From Thiosocius sp963736445 (GTDB taxonomy: Bacteria > Pseudomonadota > Gammaproteobacteria > Chromatiales > Chromatiaceae): a stretch of DNA of 64,000 bases. The first letter of the stretch is position 1. Each line of letters opens with the position of its first letter. The translations under genes were made by a program, and so were the position numbers. The stretch spans positions 1 to 64,000 of the forward strand of contig CAVTOY010000002.1 in assembly GCA_963736445.1 (NCBI GenBank), in the 5' to 3' direction. The notes beneath the pieces were generated by a model. The model worked only from the letters and a program-made list of their open reading frames with translations. It was not told the DNA's origin and did no database searches. Positions 35,581-43,669 of this stretch are shown piece by piece.

Positions 35581-38500
35581 TTAAATCACAGACGCCTGGT
35601 CGCTGCCGAGGAATTGCGTAGTGAACTCCTCAGCCGTGCAGGGATGACCGAAGAAATAGCCCTGGAAGGTCGGGCAGCCACGCTCGCAGAGAAAAGCGAA
35701 CACCGGCTCCGTCTCGACACCTTCGGCAACGACATCGAGATCGATATGTCTCGCCATCGTCATGATGGTATCTACAAGTGCCGCGTCGTTGGCATCGACC
35801 ATGACATCGCGCACGAAAGACCGATCGATCTTGATTTCGTCCACCGGCAAGCGCTTGAGATAGGCGAGCGACGAATAGCCGGTACCGAAGTCGTCGATAG
35901 AAAAACGTACCCCGAGGCGCTTGAGCTGCTGGATCTTGGAGACCGTCGCCTCGAAATCCTCCAGTAGGATGCTCTCGGTCATCTCCAGCGTCAGCCAGGC
36001 CGGGTCCGCGCCGGTATCGCCCAAGGCCTGCTCCACCTTGTTGACGAAATCGTCCTGCCGGAACTGCAGCGCGCTGACATTGACCGCCACACGTCCGATA
36101 GAGGCTGCCGGTGTATCGCCGTGCCATGCCTTGAACTGGCAGAGCGCCTCGCGCAGCGTCCAGTCGCCGATGGCCAGCACCAGTCCCGCCTCTTCTGCCA
36201 AGGGGATGAACTCGCCGGGCATGACCAGGCCCTGCTGTGGATGCTGCCACCGCAGCAGCGTTTCGGCACCGCACAACTGCTGCTGGGCATTGAACTGTGG
36301 TTGAAAGTAGGTGATCAGCTCCGAACGCGACAGCGCCTTGCGCAGTTCGCCGATCATCCGCAGACGCTTCTCCGCGGCCAGCTGCATGCTCGGCAGAAAG
36401 AAGCGCACGGCGTTACGCCCGGAATCCTTGGCCTGATACATCGCCGTATCAGCCTGGCGCAAGACATCATCTGCGGTATCCTTTCCAGAAGGGAATACTG
36501 CGATACCGATACTTGGCGTGATATGCAGCTCATGCGCATTGATGTGATAAGGCGTGCTTAGTGTCTGCCGCATGCTCTCCGCGACTGCTTGGACATCGCT
36601 GACTGCCTCTTCGCGGCTGTCGGAGAGTTCCGATAGCAGTACGACGAATTCGTCGCCGCCGAGCCGCGCGACCGTGTCCTCTTCGCGCAGCACCGTCTTG
36701 ATGCGAATGGCGACCTCGCGCAGCAGGGTGTCACCAACCGGGTGGCCGAGGGAGTCGTTGATGGTCTTGAAGTTGTCGAGGTCCAGGAACAACAGCGCAC
36801 TCTGGTGACCGTGCCGCTTGGCCCGCGCCAGCGCCTGATGTAGTTGATCCATGAACAGGCGGCGATTGGGCAGGTTGGTCAGGGGGTCGTAGGTGGCGTG
36901 GTACTCAATCAGTTCCGAGGCGCGGCGTTGTTCGGTAATGTCCTCACACATCAGCATGTAGCCTGCGAAGTCGCTGCTGCCCTTGTAGATGGGTGAGATG
37001 CGCGAATCGACAAAGTGCCGGCCATCGTCGCGCTCCAGCTTCATTGTGAAGCGGTACTCGCCTTGCTCTCGTGCCTCTTTGAGGCCGGTTAAAATGGGCT
37101 CTTGACCACTTTGCTGGACTTGATGGGTCCTCGCGAGTTCCTCTCCGAGCAGCTGCTCGGCGGCTATGTCGAAGAGCTTTTCCGCGGACGGGTTGAAGTA
37201 TCGGATCGTGCCCTCGGCATCGGTGGCGATTATCGCTACCCGCTCGGATGAGGCGAGGATGCCATCCAGGTAGGCAGTCTTTTCCTCGAGAGCCGTCTGG
37301 GCCTTTTTTATCCCGGTTATGTCGCGCCAGATACAGAACAGGGCATCGCCGCCGCGATAGGGGACCTTGGTAAGGGAGACCTCCACGGGAAACACCGAGC
37401 CGTCCCTTTTCTTATGCAGCCACTCGAAGCGGTGATAACCGGTCGAATAGGCCCGTCCGATCATTTCGTTTGCTTTCTCGCGGGAGGCGAGACCATCGGG
37501 TTGCCGTTCGGGCGACAGGCGTGAAGGGTGCACCCCGGCCAGTTCGCTAGTCGATTCGTAGCCTAGAATCCGGCTGGCCGCCCGGTTGGCCATCACGAAG
37601 TCCTGATCGATCAACAGCCACATGGGATCTTCGGACAGCTCGAACAGACGACGGTACTTCTCCTCGCTCTCGCGCAGCTGGCTTTCGGCGAGGTATTGCT
37701 CGGTGACATCCTGGATCGTGCCTATCAGGCGCTGCGTAATCCCCGCGGAATTGCGGATTGGACGAATGGTTTCGCGAACGGTGCGAAGCCCTCGGTCGGT
37801 TCGCAGGCGATGCACGAGCGCCTGTTGTTTTCCCGATTCGCGCACCTCATCGATGATCGTGGTCAAATCGTCGCGGTCGTCTTCGGGCAGTTGCTGGAGC
37901 AGTGCCCCCAATGTCTGTCTGGAACCCGGCGTGGTCTCGCCGCAGAGATGGCGAAGTCCCTCTGACCAGAACAGCAGGTCTTGGGCGATGTGCCAGTCCC
38001 AGCTGCCCTGCCGCGCCAGATTTTCGGCCTCGTTCAGGCTGGCCTTGGTGCGCAGGGCGATCTCGGCCTGTTCCTCGAATTCAGCGGAGCGCAGCTGAAT
38101 CTGTCGGTTCTTTCGCGACAGTATCAGCAGAAAACCGATCAGCGAGAGTGTGAGCAGCACTATCAGCGCGCTAAGCGTGCCAAGGATCCAGGTGCGGTAA
38201 CGCTGGTAGAGAGACAGTGGCTGATTGAGTATGGCTGCGTCTGCGTAGCGCGATTCGGGCAGTTTCAAGCCGTGGTGGGTCAGCTCCCGTGCATCGAACA
38301 GATAAAGGTTTGGGCTGTCGAGGATCGGGGCGGGCATGGCGCCGGTCGCGAGATAATGCTGCAGCAAGCCTGCTGCCGTGGCGCCCTGTTTCTCGCCACT
38401 GGTCACGTAGCCGCCGAGTACACCATCGAAAATGTAGGCGTCTTCCATGCTGACGATCACACGACGATGTGAGCCGACAATCTTCGCGATGGTCTCGCGC

Positions 38501-39234
38501 AACGGCAGCGTCTGACCACTGGGATCTTTGACGCCGCCCAGCGTGGTCAGGAACAGGCCGACATCGGGATACTTTGCTATTCCATCGATTATCCGATCCA
38601 GCCTCTCGTCTGCGACGAACCGTACGGATATTTCCGGCTTCGCCAGGAGTTCAGACCTTATCTCGCGCTCGATCGCACGATAGGTTAGCGAACCATCACC
38701 AACCACGAGGATTTCGCGCGACGCGACTCCCATTTCCGCCAACAGCGCGAGGTTCGGCGCGATCTCCTTTTTTTCAAGCACGCCGCTAACCGGTCGACCG
38801 GCGATTCGTTCGAGGATACCGAAGTCGTTCACCCCGGAGAAGAACACCGGGACCCCGGGAAAGATCTCGCTGAGGTACTGCAGGGCGAAACGCAGTGCAT
38901 TGTCATCCGACGTATAGATAGCCGTCGGGACATAGTCCGCGTACTTGAAACGCAGGTGTCTGGCGAAGGCCTCGGCATAGGCCGGCTCATAGGCCCGGCG
39001 CTTGGTGTCCAGGTACTCCGAATCGAAAACCACCTGGAATCTCGAGTCTGCCTCCAGTGCCTCAACAAAGCCGTTGTGCTGACCTTTGGTCCATTGATAT
39101 TCCTGGCTGTAGGAATGCAGCATAAGTATGTGCGCAGCGCCTGCCGCGGCGACTACTGCGGGGCATAACAGCACCATGGCGAGCATAACGGCGACCGCAG
39201 GAGGAGGTCGGTGAGATGAGCGGGCTAGGGGCAT
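35581..39234 (-). CDS. binding domain-PAS-GGDEF-EAL fusion c-di-GMP protein
   Basis: A 1217-residue protein. After a signal region, residues about 35-330 form a periplasmic ABC-type binding domain (HILMLHSYSQEYQWTKGQ, VFFSGVNDFG, GGYVTSGEKQGATAAG). A membrane helix follows (about 350-372), then several PAS domains, a GGDEF domain with ARLGGDEFVVLLSE and an EAL domain in which the signature reads AETLLRW instead of EALLRW; DDFGTGYSSLAYL is intact. The glutamate is kept, so activity is uncertain. The first 13 codons overlap a repeat copy, no ribosome site precedes 39234, and methionines at 39186 or 39177 are alternatives. It is convergent with the other GGDEF-EAL gene. Confidence 0.9.
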   Translation of the reverse strand: MPLARSSHRPPPAVAVMLAMVLLCPAVVAAAGAAHILMLHSYSQEYQWTKGQHNGFVEALEADSRFQVVFDSEYLDTKRRAYEPAYAEAFARHLRFKYADYVPTAIYTSDDNALRFALQYLSEIFPGVPVFFSGVNDFGILERIAGRPVSGVLEKKEIAPNLALLAEMGVASREILVVGDGSLTYRAIEREIRSELLAKPEISVRFVADERLDRIIDGIAKYPDVGLFLTTLGGVKDPSGQTLPLRETIAKIVGSHRRVIVSMEDAYIFDGVLGGYVTSGEKQGATAAGLLQHYLATGAMPAPILDSPNLYLFDARELTHHGLKLPESRYADAAILNQPLSLYQRYRTWILGTLSALIVLLTLSLIGFLLILSRKNRQIQLRSAEFEEQAEIALRTKASLNEAENLARQGSWDWHIAQDLLFWSEGLRHLCGETTPGSRQTLGALLQQLPEDDRDDLTTIIDEVRESGKQQALVHRLRTDRGLRTVRETIRPIRNSAGITQRLIGTIQDVTEQYLAESQLRESEEKYRRLFELSEDPMWLLIDQDFVMANRAASRILGYESTSELAGVHPSRLSPERQPDGLASREKANEMIGRAYSTGYHRFEWLHKKRDGSVFPVEVSLTKVPYRGGDALFCIWRDITGIKKAQTALEEKTAYLDGILASSERVAIIATDAEGTIRYFNPSAEKLFDIAAEQLLGEELARTHQVQQSGQEPILTGLKEAREQGEYRFTMKLERDDGRHFVDSRISPIYKGSSDFAGYMLMCEDITEQRRASELIEYHATYDPLTNLPNRRLFMDQLHQALARAKRHGHQSALLFLDLDNFKTINDSLGHPVGDTLLREVAIRIKTVLREEDTVARLGGDEFVVLLSELSDSREEAVSDVQAVAESMRQTLSTPYHINAHELHITPSIGIAVFPSGKDTADDVLRQADTAMYQAKDSGRNAVRFFLPSMQLAAEKRLRMIGELRKALSRSELITYFQPQFNAQQQLCGAETLLRWQHPQQGLVMPGEFIPLAEEAGLVLAIGDWTLREALCQFKAWHGDTPAASIGRVAVNVSALQFRQDDFVNKVEQALGDTGADPAWLTLEMTESILLEDFEATVSKIQQLKRLGVRFSIDDFGTGYSSLAYLKRLPVDEIKIDRSFVRDVMVDANDAALVDTIMTMARHIDLDVVAEGVETEPVFAFLCERGCPTFQGYFFGHPCTAEEFTTQFLGSDQASVI
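39196..39229. repeat. single copy of the GTGAGA...AGCGGGCTA repeat
   Basis: GCAGGAGGAGG-TC-GGTGAGATGAGCGGGCTA matches the arm of the elements at 29529-29612 and 60072-60251 with a few changes. It overlaps the proposed N-terminal codons of the large GGDEF-EAL gene, so either the repeat is translated or the true start lies further in. Confidence 0.55.
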
Positions 39235-39607
39235 ACGTCAAGGTATCGGCCCAGTCGCCGATACTTTGAACGGGAATTCGTCTGTTGATTGTTGGTTGGC
39301 GGCATGCTGCGGGCGGCCTGTCGAGGCGGCCCCACTAGCCTGCATGTTGCACCAGTATTTAGGATGATCGCGCCGGCCAGGTGCGTTTGGACGCCGCCCT
39401 GGAGCGAAAAGCATAGCCATTGCTATGGTTAGAGCGAAGGGCAAGTACAGGCGTGCCTGGACAAGCGAGGGCTCGGATAGATCGGGGACGAGGGACAAAT
39501 TGAACCCTCGAAAAGCGCACCGAATATGACTTTCGCCGCATCTCTGCCGATTCATTCGCGCCCGTCCACGATCGACTGGTGCAACATGCAGGCTAGGGGC
39601 GACAGCG
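39235..39607. other. non-coding region containing a MITE-like element
   Basis: This is the only gap between the GGDEF-EAL gene and the DUF971 gene. It is almost wholly occupied by the inverted-repeat element at 39335-39596. No gene is supported; a 60-codon minus-strand frame at 39359-39541 lies inside the element and has no ribosome site or domain. Confidence 0.6.
39335..39596. mobile_element. 262-bp MITE-like element with 22-bp perfect terminal inverted repeats
   Basis: The left end (39335-39356, beginning CTAGCCTGCATGTTGC) is the exact reverse complement of the right end (39575-39596, ending CATGCAGGCTAG). The inside includes a 6-bp stem CATAGC-catt-GCTATG near 39411. No transposase is encoded, so it would be a non-autonomous element mobilised in trans. 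The palindromic CTAG at both edges could reflect a target preference. A fragment of the terminal sequence (CATGCAGGCTA) recurs at 10769. Confidence 0.7.
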
Positions 39608-40003
39608 TCAGTCGACCGGATCCTCAGATCCACGCCAACTGGGGGCCTTGCGCTGATGGCCGGCCTCTGCCAGGCGCTGCAGATAATCGTTCCAATGCAG
39701 GTTCTGCTTGCGCCCCAGATCGTACAGAAAGCCCCAGTCGAACAGGCCGGAGTTGTGGCCGTCATCGAAGAAGATCTTGATCGCATAGGCGCCGACCGGT
39801 TTGATCTCGGTGATGTTTACGTCCTGTTTATCCAGCTGCAGTTTCGCGTACTGGCCCCAATGACCGCGAACCTCAGCCGAGGGTGAGTAGACCCGCAGGA
39901 GCTCGCAGGGCAGGACAAAGCGGGCGTCATCATCGAAAGCGATCTCCAGCGAATGCGATTTCTTATGCAGGATGATTTCCGTCGGCTTGGGCTTGTCGCT
40001 CAT
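39608..40003 (-). CDS. DUF971 (gamma-butyrobetaine hydroxylase-like N-terminal) protein
   Basis: A 131-residue cytoplasmic protein. The DUF971 features are visible: PTEIILHKKSHSLEIAFDD, LPCELLRVYSPSAEVRGH, ITEIKPVGAYAIKIFFDDGH and SGLFDWGFLYDLGR. The domain also occurs at the N-terminus of eukaryotic gamma-butyrobetaine hydroxylase and may bind zinc or Fe-S scaffolds. In many proteobacteria it lies near ubiE/ubiJ or heme genes; here hemH is two genes upstream on the same strand, consistent with a heme or Fe-S link (inference). Confidence 0.88.
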   Translation of the reverse strand: MSDKPKPTEIILHKKSHSLEIAFDDDARFVLPCELLRVYSPSAEVRGHWGQYAKLQLDKQDVNITEIKPVGAYAIKIFFDDGHNSGLFDWGFLYDLGRKQNLHWNDYLQRLAEAGHQRKAPSWRGSEDPVD

Positions 40004-40017
40004 CGAATGCTGCTTGG

Positions 40018-40470
40018 TCAAAAGATCCGCGGAATCAGCCGGTGAGTGCGTTTCACATAATCCGAGTAGTCCGCAAACTTCAGGTGCAGATGGGTCTCCT
40101 CCCGCCGCATCTTGCCGAGAATTGCAAGGGCCAATAGTGCCATTCCGAGATAGTTGGGCCACGCATGTTTGTACAGGGCAATCCCCAGCATGAACAGCAA
40201 CAGGCTGGTATACATCGGGTGGCGGATCCACTGATAGGGTCCCGTGGTGATCAGGCAGGCATCCGGTATCGGCTCGGGGTATATGCCGAAGTTGCCCAGC
40301 TTGTTGTGCGCCAGGGTGTAAAGGCCAACGATAGCTCCCAGGGCGCTGATTCCGAGCCATTGCAGGCGGTCATCCGGTTGCGCCATGAACGGCCAGGCAA
40401 TGATCACAATGGCCGTGAACTGCAGGCCGACCAGGAGGTGACTGATCAGTGATTTTTCATGCGTCGTCAT
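40018..40470 (-). CDS. ICMT/PEMT-like membrane methyltransferase
   Basis: A 150-residue membrane protein with three to four helices and the C-terminal pattern of isoprenylcysteine carboxyl methyltransferase-like enzymes: TTGPYQWIRHPMYTSLLL and, near the end, RREETHLHLKFADYSDYVKRT. The R-H-P and E-E pairs contact S-adenosylmethionine in relatives. Substrates in bacteria are unknown. The start is the ATG at 40470. It lies just after hemH, four bases from its stop, in an apparent operon with hemH and DUF971. Confidence 0.82.
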   Translation of the reverse strand: MTTHEKSLISHLLVGLQFTAIVIIAWPFMAQPDDRLQWLGISALGAIVGLYTLAHNKLGNFGIYPEPIPDACLITTGPYQWIRHPMYTSLLLFMLGIALYKHAWPNYLGMALLALAILGKMRREETHLHLKFADYSDYVKRTHRLIPRIF

Positions 40471-40474
40471 AAGG

Positions 40475-41575
40475 CTATTGTGTGGCACCGATCGCCAACG
40501 CCCGCTCACGAACCTGGGCCGGGTCTTCCGCGCTCTGCCCCCAGCCTTGCGTATGCTGGTTGATCAGTCCCGCGAGCATATCGATATGGTCTGCCTCTGC
40601 ATTCAGGCAGGGTATGTATTCGTAGCGCTCGCCACCGGCCTCGAGAAAGACCTCGCGGTTCTCCATGGCAATCTCCTCGAGGGTCTCGAGGCAGTCGGCG
40701 GAGAAGCCGGGGCAGATCACCTGTACCGATTTCACGCCCTCACCGGCCATTGTCTCGAGCGTCTTGTCGGTGTAGGGCTGCAGCCACTGCTTCGGGCCTA
40801 GGCGGGACTGGAAGCTGATCTGCCACTGATCCGGTTTCAGGTCCAGCGCTTCCGCGAGCAGGCGGCCGCTCTTCTGGCATTCGCAAAAATAGGGATCTCC
40901 CTTGTGGAAGTACTCTTCGGGAATCCCATGAAACGACAGCAGCAGTTTGTCGCTTGCACCGAACTGCGCGCGATGATGCCGCACACTGTCAGCCAATGCA
41001 CCGACGTAGGCCGGCTCGTCGTGGTAGTGATTAATGAAGCGCAGCTCGGGGATCCAACGCCATTTGCGCAGTGCGTCCGCTACGGCATCGAAGATTGATG
41101 CAGTGGTCGTCGCCGAATACTGCGGGTAGAGCGGCAGCACCAGAATACGCCGTGCATCGGCATCGCGCAGTTCCTCGAGGCCAGCCTCGATCGACGGGCT
41201 GCCGTAGCGCATCGCCAGTGCGATCGGCGTGGCATCGCCCAACCGCTGTGCCAAGGCGTCGCGTTGTTTGTAGGATATCGACAGCAGCGGTGAACCCTCG
41301 TCGGTCCAGACCTTCTGGTAGGCCTTGGCGGATCGTCCCGGACGCGTGTTCAGGATGACGCCATTCAGGACGAACCACCAGATCGGCCGCGGCACCTCGA
41401 CGACTCGGGGGTCCCACAAGAACTCCTTGAGATAGCGGCGTACGGATGTGCGGTCGGGTGCATCCGGCGTCCCCAGGTTGACCAGCAGGATCCCCGTACG
41501 GCCGACCTGGTCGTGGTGGTAGTTTTGCAGGTTGGGTTCGCTCAAGGGACTCTGTTCCTGTTTGGTCGGGCGCAT
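40475..41575 (-). CDS. hemH: ferrochelatase
   Basis: A 366-residue ferrochelatase inserting Fe2+ into protoporphyrin IX, the last step of protoheme synthesis, at the inner membrane. Motifs: GILLVNLGTPDAP near the start, the metal-binding histidine in LLSFHGIPEEYFHKGDPY (about 207-224), CECQKSGRLLAEAL, SFQSRLGPKQWLQPYTD and VQVICPGFSADCLETLEEI with the catalytic glutamate. Two cysteines in CEC and CPGFSADC are of interest because some ferrochelatases carry Fe-S clusters, but no full set can be claimed. A ribosome site is not obvious. Same-strand neighbours are methyltransferase-like genes on both sides. Confidence 0.96.
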   Translation of the reverse strand: MRPTKQEQSPLSEPNLQNYHHDQVGRTGILLVNLGTPDAPDRTSVRRYLKEFLWDPRVVEVPRPIWWFVLNGVILNTRPGRSAKAYQKVWTDEGSPLLSISYKQRDALAQRLGDATPIALAMRYGSPSIEAGLEELRDADARRILVLPLYPQYSATTTASIFDAVADALRKWRWIPELRFINHYHDEPAYVGALADSVRHHRAQFGASDKLLLSFHGIPEEYFHKGDPYFCECQKSGRLLAEALDLKPDQWQISFQSRLGPKQWLQPYTDKTLETMAGEGVKSVQVICPGFSADCLETLEEIAMENREVFLEAGGERYEYIPCLNAEADHIDMLAGLINQHTQGWGQSAEDPAQVRERALAIGATQ

Positions 41576-41720
41576 ACCCTGAGGTCGATATCTTCTGCCC
41601 GCCGCAGTCTAAAGTGTCGTTGCACGGACATCGCGCCACGAATTGGCGGGAAATGACCCGAGGTGATTGTACCAGCCGGCCGAATGCGGATCGCCTCCCG
41701 TGTGCCCTGTGGCCGACCGC

Positions 41721-42500
41721 TTAAAAAAACCTCGGCCACAGAAACCCGGTATTGCGCTTGAATTCTGCGTACGCGGGGACGTTGGCGAGAAATTTTCGCT
41801 CTTCGATCTTGGCGCGGATCGCCTGCAGCGCGACCGCGACGATGAACAGGTACAGTGCCGCGGGCGTGGCGGCCAGAATGACGACACCGAAGATGTGAAT
41901 TATCTCACCAAAGTACAGCGGGTGCCGGATGCGACGGTAGGGGCCGGTGGTTACGAGGTCGCGCACCGCGGTGCGCAGGCCGAACGAGGCGCGTAAATGG
42001 CGAATGGCCCAGATGCTGAACGCGGCGCCAAACAGTCCGATCAGCAGCCCGGCCAGGTTCATATAGAACGGGAACCCCGGTATCAGGTCTCCCATCCGAT
42101 GCAGAAATGCCGGTGGATAGGTCGGCAATACCGCGCGCACCTCGGGGATGAACATCAAGGTGAAGCCCAGCACCGGAACGAACACGGTGATCAACGGGAA
42201 GATGTTTTCCCAGAACCCGTGCGGACGCTCCTTTGCCGCGCGCCTCACCCAGAGGCTGTAGAACACCAGCGCATCAAAGGCGAGCGCCGTCGCATAATAG
42301 CTGATGTGTGAGAACTGTCCCGTCAGGTAGTAGCCCACCGCACCGCCGAAGGCCTGACGGCGCTCGGCGTCGGTCATCAAATCCCAGAGATGTGCGTGCG
42401 CGTTGACGTAGCCGACCAGATAGTAGGTCTTGGCAGCAATCACCAGGGCAAAAAAGGTCAGGGGAAAGATGTCCACACGCCAGTCTTTCTGCGCTGACAC
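41721..42500 (-). CDS. larger ICMT/PEMT-like membrane methyltransferase
   Basis: A 259-residue membrane protein with about six helices. Its C-terminal third carries TTGPYRRIRHPLYFGEIIH and IEERKFLANVPAYAEFKRNT, the same SAM-binding pattern as the smaller protein on the other side of hemH. The N-terminal part (DIFPLTFFALVIAAKTYYLV) is extra. The start is a GTG at 42500. It is 145 bases upstream of hemH and 30 bases downstream of the unknown 308-residue gene. The substrate is unknown. Confidence 0.82.
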   Translation of the reverse strand: MSAQKDWRVDIFPLTFFALVIAAKTYYLVGYVNAHAHLWDLMTDAERRQAFGGAVGYYLTGQFSHISYYATALAFDALVFYSLWVRRAAKERPHGFWENIFPLITVFVPVLGFTLMFIPEVRAVLPTYPPAFLHRMGDLIPGFPFYMNLAGLLIGLFGAAFSIWAIRHLRASFGLRTAVRDLVTTGPYRRIRHPLYFGEIIHIFGVVILAATPAALYLFIVAVALQAIRAKIEERKFLANVPAYAEFKRNTGFLWPRFF

Positions 42501-42530
42501 GGTCGCGGTCTCCTCGCTAGTTCTTCAATC

Positions 42531-43457
42531 TCAAACGGCGGATCGGCGAAGTCTTGCCTCAACGCGTGCTGCCTCGAGGCGTGCCTTGTCGAGTATACGC
42601 GGGATCAATCGATAGGCTGCGGCGAGTTCTACGGCCCGGTGACAGGCGTGTTGTTCGAGCCAGTGGCGCTGCGCATCGTCAATACGTTGCAGCGTCAGCA
42701 GCCGGGGTGCCTGCCAGGCGAGGTAGTCTGCGGCCAGGTCGCGTGTCAGATCGTCTATCCAGTCGGACTTCAGCCCAAGCGGTGGAAAGACCTCTGCAGT
42801 CAGAACGGTGTCGGCGCGCTTGGGGTGCAGGCGTTCACCATCGCCCTTGGACGAGCGGCGGAACCAGGCCTTGTGCTGGCCCAGCTGGCGCACCTGGCGC
42901 TCCAGCTGCTCGGCGTGTTGGCGTGGACCGACATGCCCCTGGGTCGGCAGGTCGCGTGCGAGCAGGGACGGCGAGGTGAAGCTGTGATCGGAAACGCGGG
43001 TCGCCTGCCAGCGACTCACCCGGATGTCGTGCATCAGGCGTGGATTCTCGGTGGTTGCCAATAGTGCCACCGGCCGGCCGTCGTGATCGGTGGCCCAGTA
43101 TTCGTAGTCATCGATCAATGTGAAGGGCAGATCTTCGACCGCGCGCTTTAGCACGTCAGTCAGCTCGTCGGCCGCCGCCTGCATGTCGCCTATGTCCAGT
43201 ATGGGATTGGCTGGGATCCGGTGCAGACCCTCGACCGCATCCCAGAGTCCGAAACTGAAAAACTGCTCGATCGGTTCTACGTCGCCAAAACTGCGCCAGG
43301 TATGGTCCGGGCGCTGCGCCAATACCTGCACCTGCCAGACATGACCGTTTGGGCTGTAGGCACGTGCGTTGTGTGTCTCCACGACCTGCAACACGCCCTC
43401 GAAGGGATTGGTCCGGCGCACTGCATAGTGCCGCGAGTCGCTGTCGGCCGCACTCAC
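42531..43457 (-). CDS. conserved-looking protein of unknown function (308 aa)
   Basis: I do not recognise this soluble protein. It starts VSAADSDSRHYAVRRTNPFEGVLQ at a GTG overlapping the upstream stop as GTGA (43454-43457), which decides the start. Features include SFGLWDAVEGLHRIPANPIL, DLPFTLIDDYEYWATDHDGRPVALLATT and a helical arginine-rich C-terminus (AYRLIPRILDKARLEAARVEAR). Codon use is like the neighbours. It is translationally coupled to the 71-residue gene and, through that, to the methyltransferase fusion, suggesting a shared job. Confidence 0.75.
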   Translation of the reverse strand: MSAADSDSRHYAVRRTNPFEGVLQVVETHNARAYSPNGHVWQVQVLAQRPDHTWRSFGDVEPIEQFFSFGLWDAVEGLHRIPANPILDIGDMQAAADELTDVLKRAVEDLPFTLIDDYEYWATDHDGRPVALLATTENPRLMHDIRVSRWQATRVSDHSFTSPSLLARDLPTQGHVGPRQHAEQLERQVRQLGQHKAWFRRSSKGDGERLHPKRADTVLTAEVFPPLGLKSDWIDDLTRDLAADYLAWQAPRLLTLQRIDDAQRHWLEQHACHRAVELAAAYRLIPRILDKARLEAARVEARLRRSAV

Positions 43458-43669
43458 CGTTGCGGCGCTTCCAGCCTGCGACGCAGCGTCTCGATCAACT
43501 GGTAGGCGGACTCCTGCAGCTCCGGATCGAGTGCCTCCATCAGGTACTCGATATCGTCCAGGGCGGACTCTATCTCGGCCCGGCTGTTCAGCTGATCCAT
43601 GCGTCCGGCCAACTGCTGCATCCAGGCAATGCTGTCGACCCCCTGCGGATTCAATGTTTGCTGCCCCAC
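43454..43669 (-). CDS. small acidic helical protein of unknown function (71 aa)
   Basis: A 71-residue protein starting at a GTG (43669), or possibly at the ATG at 43621. It is almost entirely helical: AWMQQLAGRMDQLNSRAEIE, ALDDIEYLMEALDPELQESAYQLIETLRRRLE, with a coiled-coil look. It overlaps the upstream methyltransferase gene by 19 bases and the downstream gene by four, so it is probably a small subunit or adaptor of the same complex (inference). Confidence 0.7.
   Translation of the reverse strand: MGQQTLNPQGVDSIAWMQQLAGRMDQLNSRAEIESALDDIEYLMEALDPELQESAYQLIETLRRRLEAPQR

Noticed and set aside
39359..39541. 60-codon frame inside the MITE-like element as a transposase fragment
   Set aside because: No DDE, HUH or serine/tyrosine recombinase motif and no ribosome site.
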